This document shows, in pieces, positions 37,201 through 49,517 of a stretch of DNA of 64,000 nucleotides. Made by a program: the position numbers and the translations under genes. The notes below the pieces were generated by a model. The model worked only from the letters and a program-made list of their open reading frames with translations, searched no databases and had not been told where the DNA came from. The DNA comes from Muscardinus avellanarius (Eukaryota; Chordata; Mammalia; Rodentia; Gliridae): the NCBI GenBank assembly GCA_963383645.1, contig OY726560.1, positions 28,232,800 through 28,296,799 of the forward strand. Direction: 5' to 3'. How positions within the stretch are numbered: position 1 is the first letter of the stretch; every line of letters begins with the position of its first letter.

Positions 37201-38040
37201 TGGCTTAAAATAATATCGATAGTGTGTATTGGAAACAAGTTTACATAGCTCAAGTTAATACTATTCATATTTGTCTCATGTATAAGTTGTACCAAAATAA
37301 TGTGCACATTCAATTCATTTCAATTTTTTTTAGCTCTGCTTTTACATTTTGCCACTTTTGCCCTTAATTTACTCTTCAACTTCCATAAAGTCAATTTGTT
37401 TAACTTTATAATCTACTTTATATTTGACAATACTCTATACTTCTTGGAACAATAATTGCTAGAGAAGAGCATGGTTGTGTGGTTTAGACTTTTAAATCCT
37501 TTTCTAAGAAACAAATGAACAAATAGTGGGACTATGAATAATAGGTACTAGTAATTCTACCTTATACTATACTTGAAAGCAGTACAATGGTCATAAACAA
37601 ATTAAAAGATGGTGTGCAATCTGGTGCCTTAAAATGTACTTTAAATCAAATCTAAATGATTTTTCATGTACCATTAGTATGCTCATGAAAATCCATTTAA
37701 AAACAATGGAATTTTGTGCTAATTCAAGGCAGGGACATATAAAAGAAACTGTTTTCAAGAAATGAGTATATAAAAAGCATAATGGATGTTACCATAACTA
37801 AGAGTAGTAGTAGCTTGCTAGTCATGATTCCCAAAATAATGTAATGAAGGTAATGCAATGTTGGATAGAATCACGGATAGCATGTTGAATGAAATGACCA
37901 GGGCCCTCCAGTCAACAGAATGGCAAGGTACCCTATGGAATAAACATTTTGATCATACTTGCCTTCCATCTTTACTCCCTTCCCCTGAAGAAATTGTCCC
38001 GAGGATAAGGTACTCTATTAATGGAGCCCAGTTCTTAAAC
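34270..38040. other. Intron, AT-rich, SINE-free
   Basis: There is a MIR-like trace at 36870-36985 ('tgtgtgactttgggaaatcc') and a local direct repeat of 'ttttaaatataaatattat' near 34790 and 34827. Nothing coding is supported. Confidence 0.5.
36870..36985 (+). repeat. MIR-like SINE remnant
   Basis: 'tgtgtgactttgggaaatcc' followed by 'tttttacacctgtggaaagc' matches the MIR core 'gtgtgaccttgggcaa...' and '...catctgtaaaatgg'. Confidence 0.6.
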
Positions 38041-38080
38041 ATTTTAAATATTAATTTTAAAATTTAAATGATTTTAAATA

Positions 38081-38120
38081 TTTTATCTAATTTAAAATTA
38101 TTTTATCTAATTTAAAATTA
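38081..38120. repeat. Perfect 20-bp tandem duplication with palindrome
   Basis: The unit ttttatctaatttaaaatta occurs twice head to tail (38081-38100 and 38101-38120). The second copy runs into 'gat', making a palindrome with 9-bp arms (atctaattt and aaattagat) around one base. Confidence 0.95.
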
Positions 38121-38159
38121 GATAATTTTAAATATTTTAAATATTTATAATAATCACCT

Positions 38160-39560
38160 CATCATTTTAAACTGTAGATTTTAATTTTATAGGCCCGGGG
38201 TGTAGCTTAAAACTGTTTTTTGCTAGTGCAATGCCAAAATTTGTGTAGGAAGGTGATAGATCATTTAGATCCACCTTCTTAGGACAGGAGTTGAGAGTGA
38301 TCCTGAAAAAGCAATGTATTATACAACAGAGTTGGATTATGGTATGCTTTAACCTCTTACATGGATTTAGCTTCATAACCCTCAGTTAAATGCAACTTTC
38401 ATAGCTCATCTATATTTGTTTTAAATAGATTCTGGGTACTGAAATGAAGTCTTCTAATTAAGAGCTTGAATCAGGATTGAAATAACAGGGATAAGGGGGG
38501 TTGCCTTAATAAGTAATCTCAGTTTTTCTATAATTTATATTTATTTACTGTATTAATGAAATTTTATAGTAGAATAATTGATTCTACTGCATACAGTCTG
38601 AAGAGACTCCTTAACTGTGGACACTATTATTAAAACAGTTGCTTTTTAATTTTAGAAGGCTTTGGAGTGGACATAGTCTTTAATGTTGAGGGTAAAACAA
38701 ATATGAGATGTAATGTTACTTTATCTTTAGTAAGTTAATATTAAGGTTATTATTTTTATGTTACATTTTATAGTAAAATTAATTCATGAAAAAAAATGTA
38801 AGTGGAACAAACAAAATATTTTTGTTCAAGAGAATATAATAAGAAAAAACAAAAAAGGGCTTAAGAAATGCATACACTGAATGGATATACATATTTAACT
38901 ATAGGACCAAAGATTATTTAAAATGTTAGTTAATTTGAAGCTGGCAGAAAAATAAAGATTAAAAACTTAATTAATTTAAAGGCTGAGACAGTTCTAAAGT
39001 GTTAAAAGTATCTGTAAACCATATCAATGGTAACTCTTTCCATATGGTGACTTTTATTATGCCAATTAGAAGAATTCCTAAAAAATGTAAAAATCCCACA
39101 TTTTTCATATAATCTTGACATTTTGCAGCACACCATAACTGTAAGACCTGTTACGCCAAGCATCTGCTGTTATCTATGTTATGTTAGATAAGTGTTATGG
39201 ATTCCAGAATTTGTTCCATTTCTAGGAAGAAAGAAGCCCACATATAAAATTTAGCATCTTTATACAGTAATTAATTGTGAGATTTTTCAGCCAGTCATTT
39301 AATTTGTCCACTATTTCTGAAATAAAAGTAACAAATTTAATTAATACAAAAGGCCTATGAAAATTCATAAATTGTTTTAATAAAACCTGAAGCTTTTAAT
39401 CATTCTGTTTGATTTCTCAAGTAAAAACAATCATACTTATTTCGTATCCCACAAGTGTGCAAAGGATTTAGAGTTCAGGTTAACCTCCTTGCTATGGTGA
39501 GACCTTGTAGCTTCAGGATGTTCTTTTGCATAATGGAAAATGGGCCAATTATAGTAGTAT
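38160..39560. other. Intron, nothing specific recognised
   Basis: AT-rich sequence without identifiable repeats or exons. Confidence 0.45.
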
Positions 39561-39570
39561 TTTAAAATGA

Positions 39571-39758
39571 GCCGGGCGTGGGGGCGCACGCTTGTAATCC
39601 CCGCGCTTGGGAGGCGGAGACAGGAGGATCGCGCAGGTTCGAAGCCAGCCGCGCATGCTGGCTTAGGAGACCCTGTTTCCAAATTAAAAAATATATAAAA
39701 TAGGTCTGGGAGTGTAGCCCAGTGATAAAAGGGCATCCAGGAACCCCAGTACCACCAA

Positions 39759-39760
<2 letters not shown>
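39571..39760 (+). repeat. B1-ID composite SINE, forward, CpG-rich (young)
   Basis: It runs from 'gccgggcgtgggggcgcacg' through 'gggagtgtagcccagtgata' to 'ccccagtaccacc'. The B1 half retains about twelve CpGs within roughly 90 bases, the most of any copy here. This suggests a recent insertion with little CpG decay. Confidence 0.93.
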
Positions 39761-39803
<43 letters not shown>

Positions 39804-39812
39804 TAACAATAA
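39757..39812. repeat. (AAT)n repeat grown from a SINE tail
   Basis: About 14 AAT units follow the SINE's terminal 'ccaccaaaa', then break up. Confidence 0.93.
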
Positions 39813-39814
39813 TA

Positions 39815-41455
39815 TATGTTGAACAACTGTTTCATATGTTCATATAGCCTAATGTGATTGATCATTTATTTAAGGGTATTTCTATACTATACATTTCTAC
39901 TAAATTTGCTATTTTGGTCAAATATTTGGGAAGGCTTTATACTTTATATTAACAAAGTAAGATTTAAGTTAGAAATCCAAGGAACGTAGTAGTCATTATA
40001 TACTACTTCTATGTAGTGAGAAAGACAAATAATTTAAAAGAATTACAACTGTCTCACCAGTTGTAATCACTTCAGTGATTAATTAAAATTATAACTGATA
40101 ATAACTGTAGTAAAGGTAGCTAATTTAAGAAGTTATTATAGATCTTAAGTATAGTGGTTACATAATTATATTTTTCTTTTAATTAAAATGAGTATCACAT
40201 ATGTTTTATAATTACACATTTCTCTATGCAAAAATAAAAACTATCCACCAAGTAGTATTGACATGAATCAGATTTTAAGATTTAAGAACACACTAAGATC
40301 ACTGAGGTTGAAGCTCAGTGGTAGAGTACATTATATTATGTTGCATTTAAAAATACTTTGTATCTTGCAACCTCTTAATATGTATGTCTCTCCCAGTACA
40401 TTTTTATTTACATTTGAACTTATTTAGTCACATAACTACTTTTCTCATCAAGTGGTGGTTATTAGTATTACTCTTTATAATATTTATCTTCATTTATTTC
40501 AAATATAGGAATAAGGCATTTTTCACAATGATTCATCAATCACTTGGTAGTGTGCTAGTGAATATTCTATTATATTTCTTCCTATATAACCCAGAAATAT
40601 GAAATTGCAGAATACTTCTAATCATTTCTTAAAATTAAGCTACTGAAACACTCATAAGGCAAATATCATTTTTTTAGATGTATGCATCAGTAACCCAATG
40701 GAAAAACATGTATGAAGACAGTAAAGCAGTTACTACAGAAAGACTGTCTAGTTTTAGCCTGGAATCAGCATAGTTTCTCCATTTATATATATTCAGAATA
40801 TGTTGGGCATAGGAGCTGAAAGAAGTGTTTTGTTCAGCCAGCACATAATGTTGAACAAAAAAAGGATGAATTTTACCAAAAACTTGAATCATGATATTTG
40901 TTTCCCTGAAAAAATGAAGCTACTGTTTACCTTTAAAAGAATGAACAAAACTTGTCCTTTTATTATAGACAAATACTTTTATAATATCTCAACACTATTA
41001 AATCTTTAGAATAGAAGGTTTTGAAAACATTAGCCTTTCTTTCTTACTTTGATTTAAACTTCATTCCCAAATGATTAAGTCTATATAAGTGAATCTCTTT
41101 ACACCTGAATAAAGAAGTTAACCAATGTGTCACATGTCTTATGGATATGAGATAGTTCTGTCCATTTCTAATCAACTAAAAGAAATGCCAAAGATAACGG
41201 CTTAACCTGTAATAAAATTCCTGGTCAATGGTTGATTGTATTCTTAGTATCCATATAACTGAATCCTCATCAATGCTAAAATGGGCCATCATCCCAAACT
41301 CAAGCATACAAACACATGTTCACACATATAAGTTATCTTTAATATGCAAACATAGAGAATTTGCTTTTATTAATGTACAACATTTGGGGTATATAAATAG
41401 AAAATATGATTATAACTAATTCAAAACAAAATAAAAATTAGAAAGTACAAAACAA
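39815..41455. other. Intron, little recognisable
   Basis: Apart from a short ID-like fragment near 40301, it is AT-rich and featureless to the eye. Confidence 0.45.
40301..40330 (+). repeat. Short ID-like box A fragment
   Basis: 'ggttgaagctcagtggtaga' matches ID box A. Nothing else of the element remains. Confidence 0.5.
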
Positions 41456-41461
41456 AAATTA

Positions 41462-41685
41462 GGCCAGGTGTGGTAGCAAATGTTTTTAATCCCTGCGCTT
41501 GGGAGGCTGAGGCAGGAGGATCGGATTGCACAGGTTCAAAGCCAGCCTCAGCTACTTATTAAGGCTCTCAGCAACTTATTGAGACCCTGTTCCGAAATAA
41601 AAATATAAAATAGGTCTGAGAGAATAGCCCAGAGGTAGAAAGCCCCGGAGTTCTACCCCCTCTACCACAAAAAAAAAAAAAAAAA
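41462..41685 (+). repeat. B1-ID composite SINE, forward
   Basis: 'ggccaggtgtggtagcaaat', 'cttgggaggctgaggcagga' and 'gagaatagcccagaggtaga', then an A-tail. Confidence 0.9.
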
Positions 41686-41689
41686 TCGA

Positions 41690-42475
41690 ACAGTTAAAAA
41701 ATGAAACTAAAGACATTATGATACATTTGAAAGAAATATTAAAATGAGACAAAAATAACAAAAATAATCAGTAAGATACAAATTGCATATTCATGGTAAA
41801 TTATTTTCTATTTCAAAACTGTTGTCATAATATGAATTAATCACATATTTATAATATAGGCACTTCCTTTCAAAATTATTTATCAAAATAAATACTAAAA
41901 CTTAGGTCAGGATAAGTAGTTAGAATATTGCTTTCATTTTAATTTTTATTATTATATTGAGATATAAGCTAGGTGGAAAATTAGAAATATTTCATCATCT
42001 TCTAGAGACAATAAATAATCTACCATCTCCTATGACAACCCCATACAATCTTGACAGTAAATTATTTTCAATTGAAAGAAATATTTTACTAATATAAATC
42101 ATGTCTCTTTGTTTCCAAAGATGAATATTCAAGAATTTCAAATTTCCACTATATATACATGCCAATGAAATAGGATCATAAATTATGGATATTTAAATTT
42201 TGAGATTATGTAGTGAGAAGCCTATCAATTTTTATGTAAGGAACTTGAAGCCAAGAAATATTTTGGGACTTTAAGTTAAAGAACCTCTGTGTTAGAAAGA
42301 ACACTTAAAGGTTACCTTTTCCAAACTTCCAAATGATGTTTGAATTCCCTTTATCACATCTCTGATAGATGATCAGTTTTCTAAAATGAAAGATCTACAT
42401 CAACACTACTTCTCAATCTATTGTCTACCACTAATTGTACTTGTTCTTGATCAAGCAACCATTTCCTAACCTAAA
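41690..42475. other. Intron, nothing specific recognised
   Basis: AT-rich sequence without identifiable elements. Confidence 0.45.
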
Positions 42476-42483
42476 AAAATAAA

Positions 42484-42690
42484 GCCAGTGGGCATGGTGG
42501 CGCATGCTTGTAATCCTAGCATTCAGGAAGCTGAGACCGGAGGATCGTGGTTCACGGACAGCCTCAGCTACTTAGGGAGGCCCTCTGCAACTCAGTGAGA
42601 CCTGGTTTCAAAATAAAGAATACAAAATAGGGCAGAGGGTGTAGCTCGAAGGTCGAATGCCCCTGGGTTCTATCCCCAAACCTGCAAAAA
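42484..42690 (+). repeat. B1-ID composite SINE, forward
   Basis: 'gccagtgggcatggtggcgc', 'ctacttagggaggccctctg', 'ggtgtagctcgaaggtcgaa', then a tail. Confidence 0.9.

Positions 42691-42722
<32 letters not shown>
42687..42722. repeat. (AAAT)n repeat in a SINE tail
   Basis: About nine AAAT units directly after the SINE end. Confidence 0.93.
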
Positions 42723-42734
42723 AAAAATAAAAAA

Positions 42735-44330
42735 TAGAGTCAGATGCCACCTACTAAAAAAATACTTGGAAGAAAGTTTTCATTCATATATGGTAATTTT
42801 ATAATAGACATAAATTAAATCATTTCAAATAAGTAACAGCAGCTGATTAACATGAAGTGTAGATGAGGCTTAAATAATACTCAGGCAAATAATCTTCATT
42901 TTATAAGCTCTTAAAAGCAACATAGAATTCAATTTAATTTTGAGGATAATAGAACAATAATTGACCTGGAAGGTTCCACAGCAATAATTCACTGTAGTGG
43001 TTTAAAACTACTCTAATAAAGATTACAGAAACAAAGTGTTTTTTCAACTAAAAAAAGTGAATTTGATTTTTGACCTATTATTGTTCTTTCTGCCAGACTT
43101 TTCCCATATTAAGACATTTTTATTATGCTAAAAGAGCATGAGTTAAACCAGAGAAGTGATAAAAATAAACAAAAATACTCAAAAATAATTTAGTATATGA
43201 AAACACAGGAAAGCAAAGGAGATGGATTTTGGAGCCTGTGCCTATGGAACGTAACACTTAAAGCTTCCTAAATTTATTAAATCACACATAGTTTTTGTGT
43301 ATTTAAAAATGCCTTTACAAATGATCTTGAGTATTCATTCCTTTATCCCTTCAACCCTTCTGTCTCAAGATTAATAAAGGAAATTCTCTCAAGAAAATAC
43401 TCTTAACTAAATGACCCGGAACTAACAGTACTGCATACATTTACTCATACACTTACACGATGTGGGCAAGATACTGTTTCTGCCTTTGAGGAACTCAGCG
43501 AACAGCAAAGGGAATCGCCACAAATAACACATTAAACTCTATAAAAGACCATGATGTATTTATCTTTGACTCTCTAATAAAATCTATTTTATATGCTTCT
43601 TACTGAAATACTCCAGATTTTTTAAAAAGGCAGTTTTTCTGAAAAAATGAATCATGGTTATTAGAATCACTCATTGCTTCCTGCCCTGTCAAGATTTATC
43701 GTGTATACCTTTTATATAAATTAAACCGTATTTTTATGGCACCTATGTTATATTAAATATCTGGTAAATGATTTAAAGCAGGATCTTATAAAGCCTTCTT
43801 GAAATTTTTAATTAATTTGATTTATTCATAAATCTCTATGATATGAGCTCTTTCCATTAAAGTTATGAAATTTCCTAAAGTATTTTTTACAGTTTAATAT
43901 ATTTTATTTAACTTTAAAGTTTATCATTGGTGCTTTGTAGTCAGACATCTTAATGGGGTACACGATGGGAGAGGCATGCAGGCACACATCCCTCATTTAG
44001 CCCTTCCCCATTTCCCATCCCTCCCAGTTTAACAGATTTTAAAATTTGTGTGAATTTAAACTTTACCTTGTTCATTCATACTTTCTTACCTCCTAAATGG
44101 TTATTTCCTGACCTTCCAGTTTCTGCATCTGTATTATAGTTTTTAATTGAAAGTGTGTATTTTTAAATAGTTTTAATTTAAAATGCCAACATTTTAAATT
44201 AAAAATAAGTTGATCTATATAGCTGTTTAAAAATAAAATGAATGTTAGATCCTCTTTAAATCCGGGAAGTTATTTAAAATTCCTGATCTGAGGTAATGCT
44301 TTCTTGGCTTGAATGATTCATTTTCTTATT
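42735..44330. other. Intron with one possible LINE 3' fragment
   Basis: Near 43910-44035 'agtcagacatcttaatgggg' followed by 'cccatccctcccagttt' recurs in part near 63010. The rest is unrecognised. Confidence 0.45.
43910..44035 (+). repeat. Unnamed interspersed repeat, shared with 63000
   Basis: 'acatcttaatggggtacacg' here and 'acatcttaatggggtacaag' near 63027 share 18 of 20 bases, followed in each by similar 'gatgg-agag/tagag' and 'gcatgca/catgca' words. The pair probably derives from an L1-type 3' end. Confidence 0.5.
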
Positions 44331-44333
44331 TAT

Positions 44334-44578
44334 TTTTTTGTTATTGTTTTTGTTGTGGTGGTGGTATTGATGATGGAACCCAGAAGCATTCTATCTCTTA
44401 GCTATATCCCAGCCCTATTTTATATTATTTATTTTGATATTATTTATATTATTTCATAGAGTCTCACTAAGTTGTAGAAGACTTCACTAAGTAGCTGAGG
44501 ATGGCTGCTAACTTGCCATCCGCTTGCCTCAGTCTCCTAAGTACTCGGATTACAATCGTGCACCACCATTTCCCACTC
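44334..44578 (-). repeat. B1-ID composite SINE, reverse, old
   Basis: 'gatggaacccagaagcattc', 'cttagctatatcccagccct' and 'ggattacaatcgtgcaccac' are the reversed halves. A short AT-rich expansion, with 'attatttatttt' repeated, lies between them. Confidence 0.85.
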
Positions 44579-44579
44579 G

Positions 44580-46515
44580 TTGTTTTTTTAATCTTCAGGT
44601 GTTGCTCCTTACCTCATACAGCCAAATAATCCAGTGTGTATTTATATGTGCATGCACATAAACCTGTCCCTCTCCATATTTCCATACCTCCCCAACTTAT
44701 ATAAGTAGAAGTTAAACATTATTTATAGCAGTAACCTCTTAAACCTATGGAACTGATACTTCTGCAATTTCCTACTTTGGGTTTGCAATTTTTTCATTTA
44801 GCTTTCTTTATTCTCTTTTAATTTAAGATTTTAGTTAAAACTATCATGCAATCTTCAGACTCACTTGTGATACTTTTTAAAGTGAAATCTGATAATGCAG
44901 GGGAAAAATAGAGGTAAATTCCTACTTACAATTCATGCTTGGAATAGGAAATGAAAATCTAGAATCATCCCACAAAATGAAAAAAATGCAAATTTTTCTA
45001 AGTATTTTGAGGCAGTAGGGAATTTCACAAGTTGCAGAGCTAAATTTAGAGTAGTTGAATACTTCAGTAGAATTTAACTTTAGGTTACCATGGAGGTATG
45101 GATGGAGAATTAGAACCAAATGCATCCCTTGAGAGAGAGCTGGAAGTCATTCTTTGACTAAAAATAAAGGTCGCAGAAATCTCAGAACAGTAAATAGAGA
45201 GAAAGTTTATCTACTTTTTGGTAAAAGGGCAGATCTTTGTTCAAAATTGCACGATTAGTAATTGCCCACTATCAGGACTCTAAAGTAATGCTCCAATGAT
45301 CATTTTCCTCAATTAATATATGTAGTATTAGAGTTTGTACCTCTAAATTACCATAAACCATCAGATCCTATCACTACCTTCCTACTTTTTAAAGTATTAA
45401 CAAGAAAAAAATCACCTTAAAATGCATGAAAACCAGTAAAACATCCATGATTTAAACTACTGGTTAGAGTGATAGCTGAGAATTAGTAAGACAATTATTT
45501 TGAACTATCAAATAAAAACCAGTTTGCTTTCTTTTCAAATTTATTACATGCACAAAACCTATTTACATAATGTTTTATTATCATTCACTTTAAACTTGAT
45601 AAAAACAATATTTAAGATATACTGTTATAATTGTGTAAGGTAAACCTATTTATTGTATTCTATTTATGTTGAGTGATCTTTAGGACAATAATTGATATTT
45701 TAATAACTCAGGTCAAGTTGCATAATTTTTAATTGGTGAGGCTTCTATTAAATATTCTTTTTAAATTTTATATAAAGTAAATTAAAAAATAATCTTCTCA
45801 GCTAATATTGATCATTTTTTCAAATCTATAGCAACTATTGTTAGACTATCCAGTTATATATATTTAATACAGTGCAAAATATATTATCTCATTTCTGAAA
45901 ATGTTGATTTTGGGTTTCATAAAATCAGGAATAGCAAGATAGTTACAATGATCTAAGTAGTTGTATTATGCTTTCATACATTTTGTACAATGTAGATTCA
46001 CATTAATAGTGTCAAAAGCAATGATAGTAAATAGAAATTATGGGCATAATCATTAAAACATTTAATTTTTAAATTATACAATTTTCTTAAATAGTCCCTA
46101 ACATTTTAAATGGACTAAATTTGTAGGTAACTTATTTTTAAAAAAACCAAATTCAATAAATTCTTCCCATCATTCTAATTTCTTAGCATTATTTGCTTTT
46201 CTAGTTTAATTCATTTGATAAAATGTGATAAATTCAAGTGGCTTATGACAAAGTATTAAGATTTGCATTACTATACAAAAATTTGGATCGCTTTTTAAAA
46301 ATATATATATGCATATGAAGGATTCTCCCTATAGAAAATTTAAAATTCTTCTACACTGCTTAGTGTTTTATGAGTAGATGATTATATTGCAGGTACCCTA
46401 TATCAGGCTTAAGAAATCAGTTTCTTTAACATGCATAATTCCATGCTAACAAGATTTGTTAACTTGAATTTCATTTTCAAATTGTATTTCCTGATACATG
46501 TTTTTGTTTGTTTTC
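44580..46515. other. Intron, nothing specific recognised
   Basis: AT-rich sequence leading to the acceptor of the 78-base exon. No repeat family was identified. Confidence 0.45.
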
Positions 46516-46523
46516 TTAACTAG

Positions 46524-46601
46524 TGAAAAAGGCCATAGATTTTAAATCTAGAGGATTTAAATTGTTTCCAGGGAAAGACAACAGCAACAAGTTTTCTATC
46601 T
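46524..46601 (+). CDS. CSMD3: CSMD3 coding exon: basic linker segment (26 codons)
   Basis: This 78-base exon continues the linker between the N-terminal CUB domain and the next Sushi domain. A G from the previous exon plus TG here makes Val, and the exon reads VKKAIDFKSRGFKLFPG then KDNSNKFSI. It contains seven Lys/Arg and no cysteine. The acceptor has a good pyrimidine tract (tttgttttcttaactag) and the donor 'gtgagt' is close to consensus on the intron side. It is phase 1 at both ends, so like the previous exon it could be skipped without shifting the frame. The VKKAIDFKSRG stretch is, from memory, shared by CSMD1 and CSMD3; the following residues and the next exon favour CSMD3. Confidence 0.93.
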
Positions 46602-47435
46602 GTGAGTGTACTACTTTTTTTTGTTACTTTCTCTAGTGCAAGAGTGAAGTTTGTGGTGTCTGTGTTGTTTGTGTGTGTTTTATAAAATTGTTTGTGTATT
46701 TACCAAATTAACTCCATTAATATCTACATAACATGCATGATGAGTATTCGATATTTTATTGTACTTAAATGTGTATTAATTATTGGATTAATATGGTCAT
46801 TTTCCAATCTCAGGTGGTTTTTGCTATAATTAATTCCATATTTCATTATGTAAAAAATCTTTTGATCTTCTGTGGTGCTGACAATCAAGCATTGTAATTC
46901 TAGGATGATATGAGATAAAAAGGAAATATAATTTCTAAAATTTGCAGTTTTCTATAGAAATTCTTATTTGAATATATTTAAATTTTTACCAAAATTGTAC
47001 TTTTTTCTAAGGAATATTTTTTATTATAGCAATTGTCATTTGAGAAAAAATATCTTAATTTGACAATTTATTTTGATAATAAGTCAATAGATTTTGTGAA
47101 TATTAAATTATTATTCACTCTTGAAATTCTTATAATATGGCTGGAAATATAAATTTTTGTTCACAAATTCATGATTTTATAGATCCTCAAATATTCATCT
47201 CACAATCTCAGAATAAAAGGAACACTCAAAGTATTATTCAGTATTACTATAAACATAAAATAATAATTTTATTAAAGCTATCCATGTTTTTCATACAAAT
47301 TAATAAATACCTTTGAAATAACCCATCTAGGATAAACCTAACTTTTCAAGCAGCATGCTGATAGTACATGAGAGTAGCTATTTGTAAATAATATATGGAA
47401 CTATTGTTGATTTTTCAACAAGAGTCTACTGTTTC

Positions 47436-47511
47436 TTTGTGGTGTTGGGGATTGCACCAAGGCCTTGTAGCATGCTAGGCAAACACTCTATCACTGACCT
47501 TTGTCCTCAGT
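47436..47511 (-). repeat. ID-like SINE monomer, reverse
   Basis: 'ggggattgcaccaaggcctt', 'gtagcatgctaggcaaacac' and 'tctatcactgacctttgtcc' are the reversed ID tRNA-like body, without a B1 half. Confidence 0.75.
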
Positions 47512-47514
47512 CAA

Positions 47515-48640
47515 GAGTTTATTTTAAACTCTTATATTTTTAAATTCCAAATAACCTAAAGAAATATAAGTATTTATTTTAAAAGTCATTCATTATTGTT
47601 GCCTCAGAAAAATCATTTGCTTTTTGACTTCTATATATAATTAATAAGTGATGTGAATTAAGCTGTTCTATCAATTATCAAGAAACAAATTTGGGACCTT
47701 TATGTTATCAAATACCTATGGCTTAAAACATTTTAAAATGGAAATTTTTAGTTAGACTTACGAACACTAAACCAAAACTAGGCAAATATTAATAAGAAAT
47801 AATTTGCCAAATTGAGTTACCTGATTGGAATGCACATAATAATTGATTTCAAGATATTAAGCTTATTAATATCGATTTTTTCTTACATTTGGGGTAAAAT
47901 ATTTCTAAACTGATATCTCTTTTGAAGAAAGTATGATGCACGAGAAAATTTCTATATAAATCACTAGATACATTTTAGAAAGGAATATATAATAAAAATA
48001 TAATATATACACTAAAAATATAATTGTATAATATATAATAGAAATATAATTATAAGTATGTATTTAATAGAAATATGAGTGAAAAAATTGCTGGATGGGA
48101 TGACTCACACATGCTAAAATGTCTGAAGCATTAAATATTAGATTTATGACACTTTTTCTAATATCTCATCTGGCTGATTTTTGAATTCTAGGTAGGTTTA
48201 CAAAGTATAAAACTAGATTTTTTTAAAATTTTGTCTATACAAATGTTGCTTTATATGCTACATGCTTAAAACTTCCAAATGTTTTGAGAAATTCACTCAA
48301 TGTATACTAAGATATCTAGAATTTATTAAATATTATTTTATGTATATAATTATAGATATAGGCATATTGCCTTAATTAAAATATATATTTCATTATTTTA
48401 ATGAGTAATAATTATTAGAAAAAGAATTTGGACAGTATGGTGCTTTTTGAAAAAATAAAAGCATGAATATTTGAGATGATTGAATTCAAAGTTAACATCA
48501 AGCAAAATTGTTAATATTTTAAAACAAATTTTGCACATATCCATTGTTCTTATGTAAGAATGACAAAATACTCATGTTTTTTAAACATAATTTCTACAAC
48601 TTGTAAACAAACTTTTATGAGTAGTTTTTTTATGGTTGTA
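47515..48640. other. Intron, nothing specific recognised
   Basis: Very AT-rich, with 'aaatataat' words repeated around 47990-48060. Confidence 0.45.
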
Positions 48641-48650
48641 AAATTTAGAG

Positions 48651-48775
48651 GCCAGCCTCAGCAGTTTAGCAAGACACCCAGTAACTAAGCAATACCCTGT
48701 TTTGAAATAAAAATTAAAATAGGGTTGGGTACAACTCAGAAGTAAGAATCCTCTGGGTTCAATCCACAGCACAAA
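48651..48775 (+). repeat. B1-ID composite SINE, forward, 5'-truncated
   Basis: Starts inside the B1 half at 'gccagcctcagcagtttagc' and continues to 'gggttcaatccacagcac'. Confidence 0.85.
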
Positions 48776-49443
48776 TATATTTAAATGTATACACGGATAG
48801 ACAAATAGAATTGTATGGTTGTTAATAGAAAAGGATTATATCATTTCAATTTTTATCATTATACGTCTATTATCAAGATGCATTTGGGTTTTAATCACTT
48901 AATGTCAATTCTTTAGTGTGAGGCAAAATAATAGCAAGAAAACTTTGATCTAACATATATCTTTTAAATAAAAAAAATCAAAGTCCATGTTCCTTGAAAA
49001 AACTACCAGTTTTATTGTTGTGTTGAGTCGAAGGAAGCAAAAGCATAGAGAATATATAGAGGATATAAGCATGGAGACCATGAAATACATGCATGCAACA
49101 TCTATCTTCTCACAATTGCTTCTTTATGGTTTAACCAAGAAATTAATTGAAAAGATTCATTAAACTCCAATAGTGTTTATGAAGAAATTTCACTGTTTAA
49201 ATGGCTAGTTTCTTTTTTTCAGGTTTAGTAACAGAACTCTAAATTGCCCCATTCATCCCATCCTTTGTTGCTCAAAATAGTAAGTTTGCCAAATTTAGCA
49301 TCAAAATTTGGGGGTTGTTAAAGTTATTTTTAATTTTAAGTGATTTAAAAAAACAGATTTTTGTGTTTTAAAGAGTGCTCCATTAAGATGTATGACTACA
49401 ATCAATACACCAATAAAAAATAAAAAAAATAATAATAATTATA

Positions 49444-49517
49444 GGGCTGGGGTATATCTCAGAGATAGAATATCTCTGGGTTTAATCTCTAGTGTCACAA
49501 AAAATAAAATAAAAAAA
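49444..49517 (+). repeat. ID-like SINE monomer, forward
   Basis: 'gggctggggtatatctcaga' and 'gggtttaatctctagtgtca', then an A-rich tail. Confidence 0.8.

Larger units (their letters stand above)
25618..46523 (+). other. CSMD3: CSMD3 intron, 20.9 kb
   Basis: The intron runs from the donor 'gtattgg' to the acceptor 'gttttcttaactag' at 46523 and is phase 1 at both ends. It holds the ERVK-type solo LTR, several SINEs after 39.5 kb, microsatellites and short AT-rich duplications. No further exon was recognised. Confidence 0.85.

Noticed and set aside
39437..39865. 142-codon minus-strand frame with a long Leu run
   Set aside because: It runs through the reverse complement of the young SINE and its (AAT)n tail.
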